From Bifidobacterium choloepi (lineage in GTDB: Bacteria; Actinomycetota; Actinomycetes; Actinomycetales; Bifidobacteriaceae), in assembly GCF_010667615.1 (NCBI RefSeq), contig NZ_VYSG01000003.1:124001-188000 (forward strand): 64,000 nucleotides of DNA, in the 5' to 3' direction. This document shows, piece after piece, positions 17,258 through 26,161 of the stretch. A program made the translations under genes and the position numbers. The notes beneath the pieces are model-generated. The model ran no database searches, was not told the origin of the DNA, and saw only the letters and a program-made list of their open reading frames with translations. Every line of letters begins with the position of its first letter. Position 1 is the stretch's first letter.

Positions 17258-17893
17258 ATGCCAGTTTTGAATGATGAGGTGCCGGACGACGGGGATTTCG
17301 ATGCCGGCCGCCGTCGCGGGGAGTTCGACAATATCCGCCCGGAGGATTTCATCGACGGCCACGGGAACGGCCGCGGCAATCCGCCGGGATGGCTGGGGCG
17401 CGAGGATCTCGAACGCAACCGGCGACAGGTGCCGATGGCGTACGTCGAGATCGTGCCGGTGCGCATTGACCAGCTCGGGCGCGTCGAGGAGATCGGCACG
17501 CTGCTGCGCATCAGCGACGACGGCTCGATCGTCGACCGCACCGTCATCACCGGCCGCATCCTCTACCACGAGTCGATCCGCGAGGCGATCGCCCGCAACG
17601 TCGCGAAGGACCTCGGCGACCTCGCGTTGCCGATGATTCCGCAGTGCCTGCAGCCGTTCGGCGTCGCCGAGTTCTTCCCGACGCCGGGAGTCTCCGAATA
17701 TTACGATCCCCGCCAGCATTCGATCGCGCTGTGCTACGTCATCCCGATCGCCGGCGACTGCAACCCGCAGGACGAAACGCTGGACGTCGAATGGGTGACG
17801 CCGCGCGGCGCCGACGTCGAGAACGCGATTGCCCAGATGAGCAACGGCCATGGAACGATTGTCCGTCAGGCGCTCGCGTGGATTGACCTGTGA
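17258..17893 (+). CDS. DUF4916/Nudix-like hydrolase protein
   Basis: A 211-residue cytosolic protein resembling the DUF4916 group of actinobacterial Nudix-fold proteins. It has YVEIVPVRIDQLGRVEEIG, LLRISDDGSIVDRTVITGRI, YHESIREAIARNVAKDLGDL and a later VEWVTPRGADVEN. The usual Nudix box G-x5-E-x7-REUxEExGU is not intact: the region around HESIREAIARNVAKDLGD occupies its place but lacks the paired EE. Catalysis is therefore doubtful and I do not assign a substrate. The ATG at 17258 follows a TATAAT by six bases, so the transcript is probably leaderless. The gene stands alone between repeat arrays. Confidence 0.7.
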   Translation: MPVLNDEVPDDGDFDAGRRRGEFDNIRPEDFIDGHGNGRGNPPGWLGREDLERNRRQVPMAYVEIVPVRIDQLGRVEEIGTLLRISDDGSIVDRTVITGRILYHESIREAIARNVAKDLGDLALPMIPQCLQPFGVAEFFPTPGVSEYYDPRQHSIALCYVIPIAGDCNPQDETLDVEWVTPRGADVENAIAQMSNGHGTIVRQALAWIDL

Positions 17894-17916
17894 TCGCAAG
17901 CTTGCGTTCCGCAAGT

Positions 17917-17966
17917 CGATCCCTCGCTTCGCGGCTACGCCGCTCGGCGATCCCCTTCCGGGGAAT
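17917..17966. repeat. Intergenic palindromic repeat, family A variant
   Basis: TCGATCCCTCGCTTCGCGGC, a short loop with GCCGCTCGGCG, then ATCCCCTTCCGGGGAAT. Nearly the same as 11751-11803. It lies just before the alpha/beta hydrolase; a duplicated GGGGATTATATGGAAGG follows at 17965-17995. Confidence 0.7.
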
Positions 17967-17998
17967 TATATGGAAGGGGATTATATGGAAGGATTCTT

Positions 17999-18853
17999 AT
18001 GACATTCGACATTGTCAATCATGTCTATCGCGACGGCGAGGGGCTGCCGCTGGTGCTGTGCCACGGGTTTCCGGTGGACCACCGGATGTGGGACCGGTGC
18101 GCGACGGCGCTGATGGAGCTGTCGGACGCGAACGGCGCCGTGCAGTATCCGATCTGGGCGCCGGACATGCCCGGCGCCGGTGATTCGCCGGCGGTGCCCG
18201 CCGCGGAGGTCGGCCGGATCGCCGACGACGGCGCGTATTTCGACGCGCTCGACCTGATGGCCGACGCCTACGTCGACATGCTGCACGCCGCCGGGTACGA
18301 CCGGGCGATCTGGGCCGGCCTGTCGATGGGTGGCTACCTCGTGCTCGACATCCAGCGCCGCCACCCGGACGCCGTCGCCGGCATCGCGCTGCTGGACACG
18401 AAGGGCGACGCGGACTCGGCGAAGAGTCGCGCGAATCGTATCAGGATCGCCGCCGAGTGCGAGCGCGACCGCACGACGCAGCCGGTGATGTTCTTCGTCG
18501 ACGTCGCCCCGAACGATTCGTCCGTGAAGAAGTCGGCCGCGTACATCGAGCAGTTCGGCGAGTGGATCCGCGAGCAGGAGCCGGAGGGCATCGCGTGGCG
18601 CGAGCGCATGGCTGCCGGCCGACCCGACCTGAATGACGTCTTCGGGACGATCGCCGAACCGGCCGCCGTCGTGTGCGGCCTGAACGATCCGTCCTCCCCG
18701 CCGGCCGTCATGGAGCCGATCGCCGCGCAGATCCGCTCCGGCGCCGTCGTCACCGAAATCGAGGACTGCGGCCACTTCAGCGCCTGGGAGCGTCCGGAAG
18801 CCGTCGCGCAGGCCCTGCACAACCTGCGCATGCGGGTGGAGCGGCGTTCCTGA
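17999..18853 (+). CDS. Alpha/beta hydrolase
   Basis: A 284-residue alpha/beta hydrolase. It has the oxyanion-hole segment VLCHGFPVDHRMW, the nucleophile elbow GLSMGG (Ser109), a probable acid in VCGLNDPSSPP and the catalytic His in EDCGHFSAWERPE. The substrate is not predictable; the closest types are small-molecule esterases or pimeloyl-type hydrolases. An APNDSSVKK segment in the cap region contains GAACGATTCGTCC, the repeated genome word. GGAAGGA precedes the ATG at 17999, within a duplicated GGGGATTATATGGAAGG. It is followed by a GATGTC hairpin and then nudC on the same strand. Confidence 0.85.
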   Translation: MTFDIVNHVYRDGEGLPLVLCHGFPVDHRMWDRCATALMELSDANGAVQYPIWAPDMPGAGDSPAVPAAEVGRIADDGAYFDALDLMADAYVDMLHAAGYDRAIWAGLSMGGYLVLDIQRRHPDAVAGIALLDTKGDADSAKSRANRIRIAAECERDRTTQPVMFFVDVAPNDSSVKKSAAYIEQFGEWIREQEPEGIAWRERMAAGRPDLNDVFGTIAEPAAVVCGLNDPSSPPAVMEPIAAQIRSGAVVTEIEDCGHFSAWERPEAVAQALHNLRMRVERRS

Positions 18854-18870
18854 TGCTGTAGTTCCCTGAA

Positions 18871-18911
18871 GATGTCACAAACCCGAGCTGTCAGCTCGGG
18901 TTTGTGACATC
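18871..18911. repeat. 41-bp GATGTC hairpin, family B
   Basis: GATGTC-ACA-AACCCGAGCT pairs perfectly with AGCTCGGGTT-TGT-GACATC around a 3-nt loop. Compared with 13748 the variable triplet is ACA/TGT instead of CGC/GCG, so the stem is kept. Confidence 0.85.
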
Positions 18912-18927
18912 TTCAGTCCGTCGTGAC

Positions 18928-18939
18928 TACTATGGACGC
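18928..18939 (+). promoter_or_regulatory. -10 box 6 nt before nudC start (leaderless)
   Basis: TACTAT, GGACGC, then ATG at 18940. Same geometry as at 17246 and 40384; no ribosome binding site. Confidence 0.55.
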
Positions 18940-20121
18940 ATGGCTCAGTTTTCTTCCCTTGCGCTCACGCAGGCGCTGCCGTTCTTGCCGCTTGCGCAGG
19001 GCGACATTGACTATCAGGTCGAGCGCCGCGGCGAGCCCGACTTGATCGAGACGGTACTGCTCAACCCGGCGACGAAGGTCATTCTCGTGCGTGACGGGCT
19101 GCTCGCCGTGCCGTTTGGCCAGTCGAACATCGTCAACCACGCCGCCGTCAAGATGCGGCTCGCAGCGCTGCCCGGCGCGTACGTCGCCGCCGAATTGCGC
19201 CGCCACCCCGAAGTCGTCGCGATGTTCCTCGGCAGCTACGGCGGCGCGCGCAACGAGGAAGTCGTCGCCGTCGACATCACCGACATCCGCCCGCTGTCCC
19301 GCGATTCTTCCTTCTCGGTCGACGCGCGATTCGACGACTCGGACATCGCCGGCGCCATCGAGGGCAGCGCGTCGTTCGAGGGCGGCGTGCCGGCGGGTGC
19401 CGGTGCCGTTGGCGCCGGTGCGGGTGCGCCCGGCGCGGCCGGTTCCAGGGCGGGGCGGAGCGCCGGACGGTACGAATCGTTGCTGGAAACAGCGACAGAA
19501 CGATTCGACTGGGTCGACCTGCGCGGCTTCGCGCCGCACGCGTCGGCGCGCGAGGTCGGCCAGGCGACCACGGCCGTCTCGCTCGGCGGCTGGCACGAAG
19601 TACAGCACCACTGCCCGGCGTGCGGTGCGCCGACCAAGCCGGCGCTCGCGGGCTGGGCGCAGCGGTGCACGAACGAGGCCGACGGGTTCCGCGAACTGTT
19701 CCCGCGGATCGAGCCGGCCGTCATCGCGTCGATCGTCGACGCCGACGACAGGCTGCTCATCCAGCACAACCGTGCGTGGGACAATCCCACCCTGTACTCC
19801 GTCTCGGCCGGATTCGTCGAGGCCGGCGAAAACCTCGAGCACGCGTGCAGGCGCGAGGCGATGGAGGAGACCGGCGTGCGGCTCGGCGAGGTGAAATACC
19901 TCGGATCGCAGCCGTGGCCGTACCGCGCGTCGCTGATGATGGCGTTCAAGGCCCGCGCGCTGACGACCGACATCCGCGTCGACGGCCAGGAGACGTCCGA
20001 CGCCCGCTGGGTGACCCGTGACGAATACCGCGACCTGCTGATCGCCGGACAGATCACCGCCCCCGGCAAGGCCACGATCGCCCGCACGATGATCGAGGAG
20101 TGGTACGGGCGGGAGCTCTGA
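18940..20121 (+). CDS. nudC: NAD(+) diphosphatase / RNA decapping NudC
   Basis: A 393-residue Nudix hydrolase that cleaves NADH/NAD and NAD-capped RNA to NMN. The Nudix box is complete (GFVEAGENLEHACRREAMEE, then TG; about residues 290-312). The NudC-specific SQPWPYRASLM motif follows. The zinc region CPACG...RCTNEADG has three cysteines instead of four, which I believe is common in actinobacterial NudC. An Ala/Gly-rich insertion (about 150-190) separates the N-terminal domain. It ends RYESLLETATERFDW, coded by an inverted pair of the repeated word (ACGAATCGTT...GAACGATTC). The ATG at 18940 lies 6 nt after a -10-like TACTAT. Confidence 0.92.
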   Translation: MAQFSSLALTQALPFLPLAQGDIDYQVERRGEPDLIETVLLNPATKVILVRDGLLAVPFGQSNIVNHAAVKMRLAALPGAYVAAELRRHPEVVAMFLGSYGGARNEEVVAVDITDIRPLSRDSSFSVDARFDDSDIAGAIEGSASFEGGVPAGAGAVGAGAGAPGAAGSRAGRSAGRYESLLETATERFDWVDLRGFAPHASAREVGQATTAVSLGGWHEVQHHCPACGAPTKPALAGWAQRCTNEADGFRELFPRIEPAVIASIVDADDRLLIQHNRAWDNPTLYSVSAGFVEAGENLEHACRREAMEETGVRLGEVKYLGSQPWPYRASLMMAFKARALTTDIRVDGQETSDARWVTRDEYRDLLIAGQITAPGKATIARTMIEEWYGREL

Positions 20122-20131
20122 TCTGAATAGG

Positions 20132-20357
20132 GTTTTCTCGCGGGGGGCTTCGCCCTCCGCTCGAAAACCGGCGTTCGGCTGCGCCGAACGCGTCGACCCT
20201 CAGCCTCGCGGCTTCGCCGCTCGGCAGCCCCCTTCCAGGGGGCTCCTGTGGATCCGATGCGTAGCCGGGATGCACATCAGGCATGGCAGCTCCCGGAGAG
20301 GCCGCAAACGCTCGCTAGCTCGCGTTTGCATATTTCGGCGGCGGGCGCCAGGGGGGG
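20132..20357. repeat. Composite intergenic repeat (family A plus GCCGCAAACG module)
   Basis: CTCGCGGGGGGCTTCGCCCT and CGGCGTTCGGCTGCGCCGAA hairpins lead into GTCGACCCTCAGCCTCG and CAGCCCCCTTCCAGGGGGCT. After about 40 bp, GGCAGCTCCCGGAGAGGCCG and GCGGCGGGCGCCAGGG repeat the module at 12585-12655. It separates nudC from gcvH. Confidence 0.7.
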
Positions 20358-20480
20358 CTGAGAGGCTCTTCCTTTGATGTCATGTCAAGTATTTAGACGA
20401 CCTTCGGCTGGTTGGGCAATGCGGGGGAATCGTGCCGGATGTTGGTTAGGCTGGAAGCTGACGAATGAAAGGGGGCCACG

Positions 20481-20876
20481 ATGGCCGACAACAGCAAGCT
20501 CAATCTCGACGTGCCGAGGCATCTGTGGTATTCGCAGGAACACGTGTGGGTGGACGATTCGGTCGAGCCGGCGGTGCTCGGCATCACCGAGTACGCGGCC
20601 GACCAGCTCGGCGAGCTCGTCTTCGTCGACCTGCCGGCGGTCGGGTCGCGCGTGGAAGCCGGCGACGAAATGCTGGAACTCGAGTCGGCGAAGTCGGTCG
20701 AGCCGATGATCTCGCCGGTCTCCGGCACCGTCAGGTACGTCAACTCGGCGCTCGAGGACGACGCCAGCATCGTCAACGACGATCCGTACGGCGAAGGCTG
20801 GATCGTCAAGATCGAGCTCGACGACGAGGAGCCCGAGCTGCTCGCCGCCGAACAGTACGAAGACCTCATCAAGTAA
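20481..20876 (+). CDS. gcvH: Glycine cleavage system H protein (lipoyl carrier)
   Basis: A 131-residue H protein with WYSQEHVWV, ITEYAADQLGELVFVDLP and the lipoylation site ESAKSVEPMISPVSG (Lys71). In the full system it shuttles the aminomethyl group between P, T and L proteins. None of those genes is in this window, while a lipoate ligase is at 29489. That fits an H protein kept for lipoate relay or a non-glycine role, but absence from 64 kb does not prove absence from the genome. The ATG at 20481 follows GAAAGGGGG. Monocistronic. Confidence 0.93.
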   Translation: MADNSKLNLDVPRHLWYSQEHVWVDDSVEPAVLGITEYAADQLGELVFVDLPAVGSRVEAGDEMLELESAKSVEPMISPVSGTVRYVNSALEDDASIVNDDPYGEGWIVKIELDDEEPELLAAEQYEDLIK

Positions 20877-20948
20877 ATTCGGCACGATTCCCGCGCAGGG
20901 TTGGTTCGCGGGAATTCCAACGATTCACGCCACCGACCTGACGACGGG

Positions 20949-22784
20949 ATGACCTGCATGGACGACAACGCTTCCGAACGCGAACTGCGCAATGTCAAGA
21001 AGATCCTCGGACGCGCGCTCGAGGACGTCGAACGCGAGACGATCGAGATCCGCAAGCGAACCGCGAGCGGCAGCTCGAACCATCACGGTGTGGTAATCCA
21101 TCACCGTAATGGCGCGGCGAACACGAAGATCGAGCCCGACGGCGGCGTGCGCGGCGGCAAGGCGATGCAGCGGTTGCGCGCGGGCGGCGGTCCGTGGACA
21201 TCGCGCATCGTGCGCTCGGGCGCGGGGGCGGACGGCGACGGTACTGGCGAGGGCGCTCGCGAAGGCGTCGACGGGGACGTGCGTGAAGGCACGGGTGAGA
21301 ATGTTCGCGAAGGTGCCGGTAAGGGGTTGGCCGAAGTCGCGGGCGAAAGCGTTGCGGCGACCGGCGCCGGTACCGGGTCTTTCGCGGACTCGGCTTCCGG
21401 CGTGCCGAGTGCGCGCGAGGCGTGGAGGTCGGGCGAAGATTCGGACGTGGGAATCGTTCATACTGGCGACGACGGCGCGATCAATGCCGTCGACGAGGAG
21501 CTGCTGCCGGACGACATTCCGCCGATCGTCGGGCCGGCGGTCGCCCTGCCGACGCAGTCGGCGGCGACGTCGCCCGACGACATGCCGACCGTCGCCGTGC
21601 CGCTCGGCGGCAAGGCAGCACCGCGGGTGACGCGAGAGTCGCGGGACCGGAAGCCGTTCGGCAGGCTGCGCAAGCATCGTGGCCTCGTCCGCCGCGTGAA
21701 GGACGTCATTCGCCGGCTGACCGTCGAGCTGTTCAATTTCTGGCTGACGATCTCGACGACGCTGTGCCGCGTGCTCGGCTGGTACCCGTGCGTGAAACCG
21801 TATGTCGGCTACGGCACGGAGGAATATTCGAGGCTAATCTGCCGCACGATCTACGAGCCGCGCAAGTCGACGATCGGGCCGGTGCGCGGCATCCAGGCGA
21901 TGCTGGAAGTGCCGGCGGCCGGGCAGCGCGTGCGGATCGAGATCGACGGCGTGCCGCTGCGCACCGTGCAGGTCGGCACGATGGAGATCTACAACCGGCA
22001 GGATTCCGCGCGCTCGAAGACCTCCGACTACGCCGTTTCCGACTCGTCCGGCTACCTCGACCTGCTCGCCGAGCATCACCTGCTGCCCGGCACCCACTCG
22101 GTGACGTGCCGCGTGCCAGCGCGGCCGCCGGTCGACGCCGAGCTGTTCACGATTCCCGACAACTGCCCCGTCGGCGTCATTTCCGACATCGACGACACGA
22201 TCATGGTCACGCAGGTGCCGACGGTCTGGAAGGCCGCCTACAACATGCTGCTGCTGTCGCCGCGCAAGCGCGCGTCGGTGCCCGGCATGGCGGTGATGTA
22301 CAACAAGATCCGCGAAATGTTCCCCGAGTCGCCGTTCTTCTACCTGTCGACGTCGCCGTGGAACATCGAGAGCTCGGTGCGCGGGTTCATCCGCGACTAC
22401 GGCTTCCCCGATGGGCCGCTGCTGCTGCGCGATCTCGACCCGCGCCCGAAGACGTTCGTGCCGTCCGGCGTGCAGCACAAGCTCGAGTACGCCGAGCAGC
22501 TCATGGGCGATTTCCCCGACATGAAGTTCATCCTGATCGGTGACGACGGCCAGAAGGATCCGACGACCTACGCGACGATCTGCCGCCGTTTCCCGGGCCG
22601 CGTGCTGGCGATCGGCATCCGGCAGCTGTCCCCGCGCGAAGCCTCCGGCGGCTTCGGCACTGTCGCCGGCCTGTCGATGACCCAGCCGATTCCCGACGTC
22701 GACGTCCCCGTCTTCACCGGCACCACCGGCGCCAACATGATGAAGACGATGCTGCCGTACCTCGAGCAGTTCCGGACCAAGTAG
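20949..22784 (+). CDS. App1-family (DUF2183) phosphatase-domain protein
   Basis: A 611-residue protein. The first 230 or so residues are low in complexity (Gly/Glu/Ala-rich: GTGEGAREGVDG, REGTGENVREGAG). A basic segment and a short hydrophobic stretch (FNFWLTISTTLCRVLGW) follow. The conserved C-terminal domain has GVISDIDDTIMVTQ (HAD-like DxDxT, about residues 412-420), FFYLSTSPWNIESSVRGFI and FILIGDDGQKDPTTY. App1 in yeast is a phosphatidate phosphatase; bacterial members are uncharacterised, so only a phosphatase role is inferred. Start uncertain: ATG at 20949 or 20958, and TTG at 20901 in frame; none has a strong ribosome binding site. Confidence 0.8.
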   Translation: MTCMDDNASERELRNVKKILGRALEDVERETIEIRKRTASGSSNHHGVVIHHRNGAANTKIEPDGGVRGGKAMQRLRAGGGPWTSRIVRSGAGADGDGTGEGAREGVDGDVREGTGENVREGAGKGLAEVAGESVAATGAGTGSFADSASGVPSAREAWRSGEDSDVGIVHTGDDGAINAVDEELLPDDIPPIVGPAVALPTQSAATSPDDMPTVAVPLGGKAAPRVTRESRDRKPFGRLRKHRGLVRRVKDVIRRLTVELFNFWLTISTTLCRVLGWYPCVKPYVGYGTEEYSRLICRTIYEPRKSTIGPVRGIQAMLEVPAAGQRVRIEIDGVPLRTVQVGTMEIYNRQDSARSKTSDYAVSDSSGYLDLLAEHHLLPGTHSVTCRVPARPPVDAELFTIPDNCPVGVISDIDDTIMVTQVPTVWKAAYNMLLLSPRKRASVPGMAVMYNKIREMFPESPFFYLSTSPWNIESSVRGFIRDYGFPDGPLLLRDLDPRPKTFVPSGVQHKLEYAEQLMGDFPDMKFILIGDDGQKDPTTYATICRRFPGRVLAIGIRQLSPREASGGFGTVAGLSMTQPIPDVDVPVFTGTTGANMMKTMLPYLEQFRTK

Positions 22785-22869
22785 TACTTCGCGTATAATC
22801 GCTGCCAGAAAATTCGGGTTGGCCCGGGGACTGCTTGGGCCGGCGGTGACGAAGGCGAGTGAAAGACAG

Positions 22870-25698
22870 ATGACGGAAGAATCGTTCGAGCAGGGCGAAT
22901 CGTTTGACAATATTGCCGTGCCGACGGCGGTGCGCAGGCCGAGCGAGCGGCGGTTCCATGGCGACGTGTTCGTCGACGACTACGAGTGGCTGCGGGACAA
23001 GAATGCCGCGGAAACGAAGAGGTTCGTCGACGAGGAGAACCGGTACTGCGAGTCGCGCATGGCGCCGCTCGCGGGGCTGCAGCGCACGCTGTTCGACGAG
23101 TTCCGGTCGCACGTGCAGGAAACCGACATGTCGGTGCCGACGCGCATGGACGACTACTGGTATTTCACGCGCACGCAGGAAGGCAAGCAGTACGCCGTGC
23201 AGTGCCGCCTGCCGATCGCCGGCCCCGACGACTGGACGCCGCCGGCCGTGTCTGCTTCGGACGCGCCCGGATCGATGCCCGGCGAGGAGATCGTCTTCGA
23301 CGCCAATCGTGAGGCGGAGGGGCACGAGTTCTTCCGCGTTGGCGGCATGGACCTGACGAAGGACGGCCGCTGGCTGCTCTACGGCGTCGACACGGACGGC
23401 GACGAGCGCTACGACTACCGCATCCGCGACCTGGCGACTGGTCGCGAGCTGGATGAGCGGTTCGACGGCATCTCCGGCGCCTGCTTCACGCCCGACGGCC
23501 GCTACGTCTTCTACACCGAGCTCGACGACGCGTGGCGGCCGTGGCGAATCCGGCGTCACCGCGTCGGTTCCGGCACGCCGGCGGACGAGGATGCAATCGT
23601 GTTCACCGAAGACGACGAGCATTTCTGGGCCGGCGTCGGCATGTCGTTCGACGAGCGCAGCGTCGTCATCGGCACCGGCTCGAAAACGACGACGGAAGTC
23701 CTGATGCTGCCGGTTGCCGACCCGGAAGGCGACTTCAGCGTCTTCATTCCGCGCCAGGAAGGCGTCGAGTACGACGTCAGCTTCGCCTGCTTCGAGGGCG
23801 GCGACGGCGGGAACGATGCGCGCGATGGCAACGATTTGCGCGACGAAGGCGAGCGTGCAGGCGCGGGAGCGAGCGTGAATGCGGGAGCGGGCGCGGGTGG
23901 CGCTCGCGGTGGCGATGGCGCGGTTGCCGGTGCAATCTCCGGCAGTGCGACCGGCGTGACCGCGACTGCCGCCGAGCATTCCGATGACATCCCCGTGGCG
24001 ATTGTCTATCACAACGCGACGAACCCGAACTTCGAAATCGACGTCATTGACCTGCGCGATCACCAGCCGCCGTTCAGGCTTGGCGAGGGCGTGCGGGTCG
24101 TGGCCGGGTCGCCGTATGGCTGCGAGGAGGGTGACCGGTGCGAGCCGGGCGCGTCGGCCAGGCCGATCTCGACGCCGGTCAATGATCCCGTCAACCCGGC
24201 GATCTTGCAGGGCTGCACGGGTCTCGCGATCGAGGGGATCGCGATGCATCGTCATTACGTCGCGATGTCCTACCGCGCCGACGGCCTGCCGCGCCTGGCC
24301 GTGATGCCGAAATCCGTCGCCCGCGAGGATTTCCTCGCCGGTCGTCCGTGGGAATTCCGTGAACTCGTGCCGCCGGAGCTGGCTCCTGCCCAATCCCCGC
24401 TGTCGGAGACCGCGGAGGCTGCCGAGGCCGAGGAGGCCGTGGCGCCGGGCGAGGGCGTGGAGCCGGGCGGGGTGACGGCGACGCGGGAAGCGGACGGCCA
24501 CGAAGCGGCTCGATCCGCTGCACCGGACTCCCCGGATGGCATGTGCGCGGACGAATCGTGTCAAATTCTGCCGGCGCAACTCGAGGCGACAGTCGGCCGA
24601 CTTTACTCGATTGGCAACGGCGGCAACCCGTCGTACGACGCGCCGCGGCTGCGGTACTCGTTCAGCTCGTTTACGCGGCCGGCGGAGCTGCACGAGCTCG
24701 ACGTCGCGACCGATGCCGACACGCTGCTCAAGGTCGCGAACGTGCTCGGCGGCTTCGACGCGCGCGACTACCGCGAGGCGCGCGCGTGGGTGACCGCCCG
24801 CGACGGCGAGCGCATCCCCGTTTCGCTTGTCTGGCGCAAGGGCGCCGTGCTGCGCGACATGCCGATGTTCATCCTCGGCTACGGCGCGTACGAGATCAGC
24901 TCCGATCCGGGCTTCTCGGTCGCGCGCCTGAGCCTGCTCGACCGCGGCGTGCTGTACGCGCTGCCGCACGTCAGGGGCGGCGGCGAGATGGGTCGTGCCT
25001 GGTACGAGCAGGGCAGGCGACTCAACAAGAAGAATACGTTTGCGGACTTCGTCGACGTGACGGCCGCGTTGCAGAATTGCGGGCTGGCGGACGCGGGCCG
25101 GACGGTGGCGAACGGCGGCTCGGCCGGCGGCCTGCTGATGGGCGCCATCGCGAACATGGCGCCGGACCGATACGCGGGAATCGAGGCCGACGTGCCGTTC
25201 GTCGATGCGCTGACGACAATCCTCGACCCGTCGCTACCGCTGACCATCACCGAATGGGACGAATGGGGCGACCCGCTGCACGACGCCGAGGTCTACCGCT
25301 ACATGAAAACGTATTCGCCGTACGAAAATGCGCCGGCGCCGCGAACTGTCGAGGAAGCGGACGTGAGCGACGGTGGCGTGCCGGAATGCGCGGAATGCTC
25401 GGAATGCCCGAACGGCGAGGACCGCGTGGCGGACGGCGAGCCGTCGTATCGCTGGCCGGACGGCCGCGTGACGCACGCATTCCCGAAGATCTTCGTAACG
25501 ACGTCGATGAATGACACGCGCGTGATGGTCGTCGAGCCGCTCAAGTGGATCGCCAGGCTGCAGGCCGCCGGCGTGGACGCCGTCATCCGCATCGAGGGCG
25601 AAGCCGGCCACGGCGGCACCAGCGGCCGCTACCGCCAGTGGGAGCAGATCAGCTACGAAAACGCCTGGTGCCTCGCCACGATGGGCATCACCGAATAG
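22870..25698 (+). CDS. Prolyl oligopeptidase family (S9) peptidase with large insertions
   Basis: A 942-residue S9 peptidase of the oligopeptidase B/protease II type, against about 680-780 for the family. The beta-propeller half starts at RFHGDVFVDDYEWL. The catalytic half has NGGSAGGLLMGAIANMAPD (Ser near 751), MNDTRVMVVEP (Asp near 882) and EAGHGGTSGR (His near 914). Extra length sits in three low-complexity insertions: about 310-370 (GAGASVNAGAGAGG), 510-565 (AEAAEAEEAVAPGEG) and 830-865 (a Cys/Glu-rich CAECSECPNGED segment near the active site). The ATG at 22870 follows GAAAGACAG. The N-terminus MTEESFEQGESFD is built on two copies of the repeated word. It is probably cytosolic, as no signal peptide is seen. 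Confidence 0.88.
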   Translation: MTEESFEQGESFDNIAVPTAVRRPSERRFHGDVFVDDYEWLRDKNAAETKRFVDEENRYCESRMAPLAGLQRTLFDEFRSHVQETDMSVPTRMDDYWYFTRTQEGKQYAVQCRLPIAGPDDWTPPAVSASDAPGSMPGEEIVFDANREAEGHEFFRVGGMDLTKDGRWLLYGVDTDGDERYDYRIRDLATGRELDERFDGISGACFTPDGRYVFYTELDDAWRPWRIRRHRVGSGTPADEDAIVFTEDDEHFWAGVGMSFDERSVVIGTGSKTTTEVLMLPVADPEGDFSVFIPRQEGVEYDVSFACFEGGDGGNDARDGNDLRDEGERAGAGASVNAGAGAGGARGGDGAVAGAISGSATGVTATAAEHSDDIPVAIVYHNATNPNFEIDVIDLRDHQPPFRLGEGVRVVAGSPYGCEEGDRCEPGASARPISTPVNDPVNPAILQGCTGLAIEGIAMHRHYVAMSYRADGLPRLAVMPKSVAREDFLAGRPWEFRELVPPELAPAQSPLSETAEAAEAEEAVAPGEGVEPGGVTATREADGHEAARSAAPDSPDGMCADESCQILPAQLEATVGRLYSIGNGGNPSYDAPRLRYSFSSFTRPAELHELDVATDADTLLKVANVLGGFDARDYREARAWVTARDGERIPVSLVWRKGAVLRDMPMFILGYGAYEISSDPGFSVARLSLLDRGVLYALPHVRGGGEMGRAWYEQGRRLNKKNTFADFVDVTAALQNCGLADAGRTVANGGSAGGLLMGAIANMAPDRYAGIEADVPFVDALTTILDPSLPLTITEWDEWGDPLHDAEVYRYMKTYSPYENAPAPRTVEEADVSDGGVPECAECSECPNGEDRVADGEPSYRWPDGRVTHAFPKIFVTTSMNDTRVMVVEPLKWIARLQAAGVDAVIRIEGEAGHGGTSGRYRQWEQISYENAWCLATMGITE

Positions 25699-25740
25699 CA
25701 GCCGTCCGTCCCGTTGTTCCTCTGTTCGAAGATTCTTTTT

Positions 25741-25781
25741 GATGTCATGAACCCGAGCTGGCGGCTCGGGTTCATGACATC
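25741..25781. repeat. 41-bp GATGTC hairpin, family B
   Basis: GATGTC-ATG-AACCCGAGC pairs with GCTCGGGTT-CAT-GACATC. The variable triplet is ATG/CAT, a third compensated version. Confidence 0.85.
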
Positions 25782-25789
25782 AAAGTAGA

Positions 25790-25996
25790 AGCTCCCTGGA
25801 AGGGAGCTGGCCGCGAAGCGGCCTGAGGGTCGACCGCACGACGTCGCGTAGCGACGAGTGCGCGCTGGAATGCGTGGCAACAATAGGACTCAAGTTCCGT
25901 ATGGCACGTTGCGTTCCAGCGCGTCCGCGCGCCTTCGGCGCGACGGACGGTCGACCCTCAGCCTCGCTACGCTCGGCAGCTCCCTTCCAGGGAGCT
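25790..25996. repeat. ~208-bp palindromic element, copy 1
   Basis: It starts AGCTCCCTGGAAGGGAGCT, continues GGCCGCGAAGCGGCC and GAGGGTCGACCG, then GCGCGCTGGAA. After a unique centre it runs back through TTCCAGCGCG, CGGTCGACCCTC, AGCCTCGCTACGCTCGGC and AGCTCCCTTCCAGGGAGCT. The arms form a long imperfect inverted repeat and each end is itself a palindrome. No open frame; MITE-like. Copies 2 and 3 are at 35053 and 59037. Confidence 0.85.
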
Positions 25997-26098
25997 CATT
26001 GTGGTTGTTTCGCTCTCTTTTCTCACTATTTGGATGGAAGAATCGTTGCAAAATTGGGAGGAATTGACTGCTGATCTCGAAATATGGACGGTTCGGAA

Positions 26099-26107
26099 GA
26101 ATCGTTC
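26099..26107 (+). repeat. GAATCGTTC word upstream of leuB
   Basis: CGGAAGAATCGTTC 55 bp before leuB, with a variant GGAAGAATCGTTG at 26036-26048. Part of the window-wide repeated word. Confidence 0.7.
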
Positions 26108-26161
26108 CAACTGGTGAGTGGAGACGACGAAGCCCAAGCGAAACCCGGTAGGCTCGCCGGC

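Noticed and set aside
22714..24969. 751-codon open frame on the minus strand
   Set aside because: It is opposite the prolyl oligopeptidase gene, has an Arg/His/Ala-rich composition typical of GC-rich antisense frames, and no recognisable domain.
25790..25996. Complete insertion sequence at the palindromic elements
   Set aside because: No transposase frame fits within or beside the 208-bp elements; at most they are non-autonomous.
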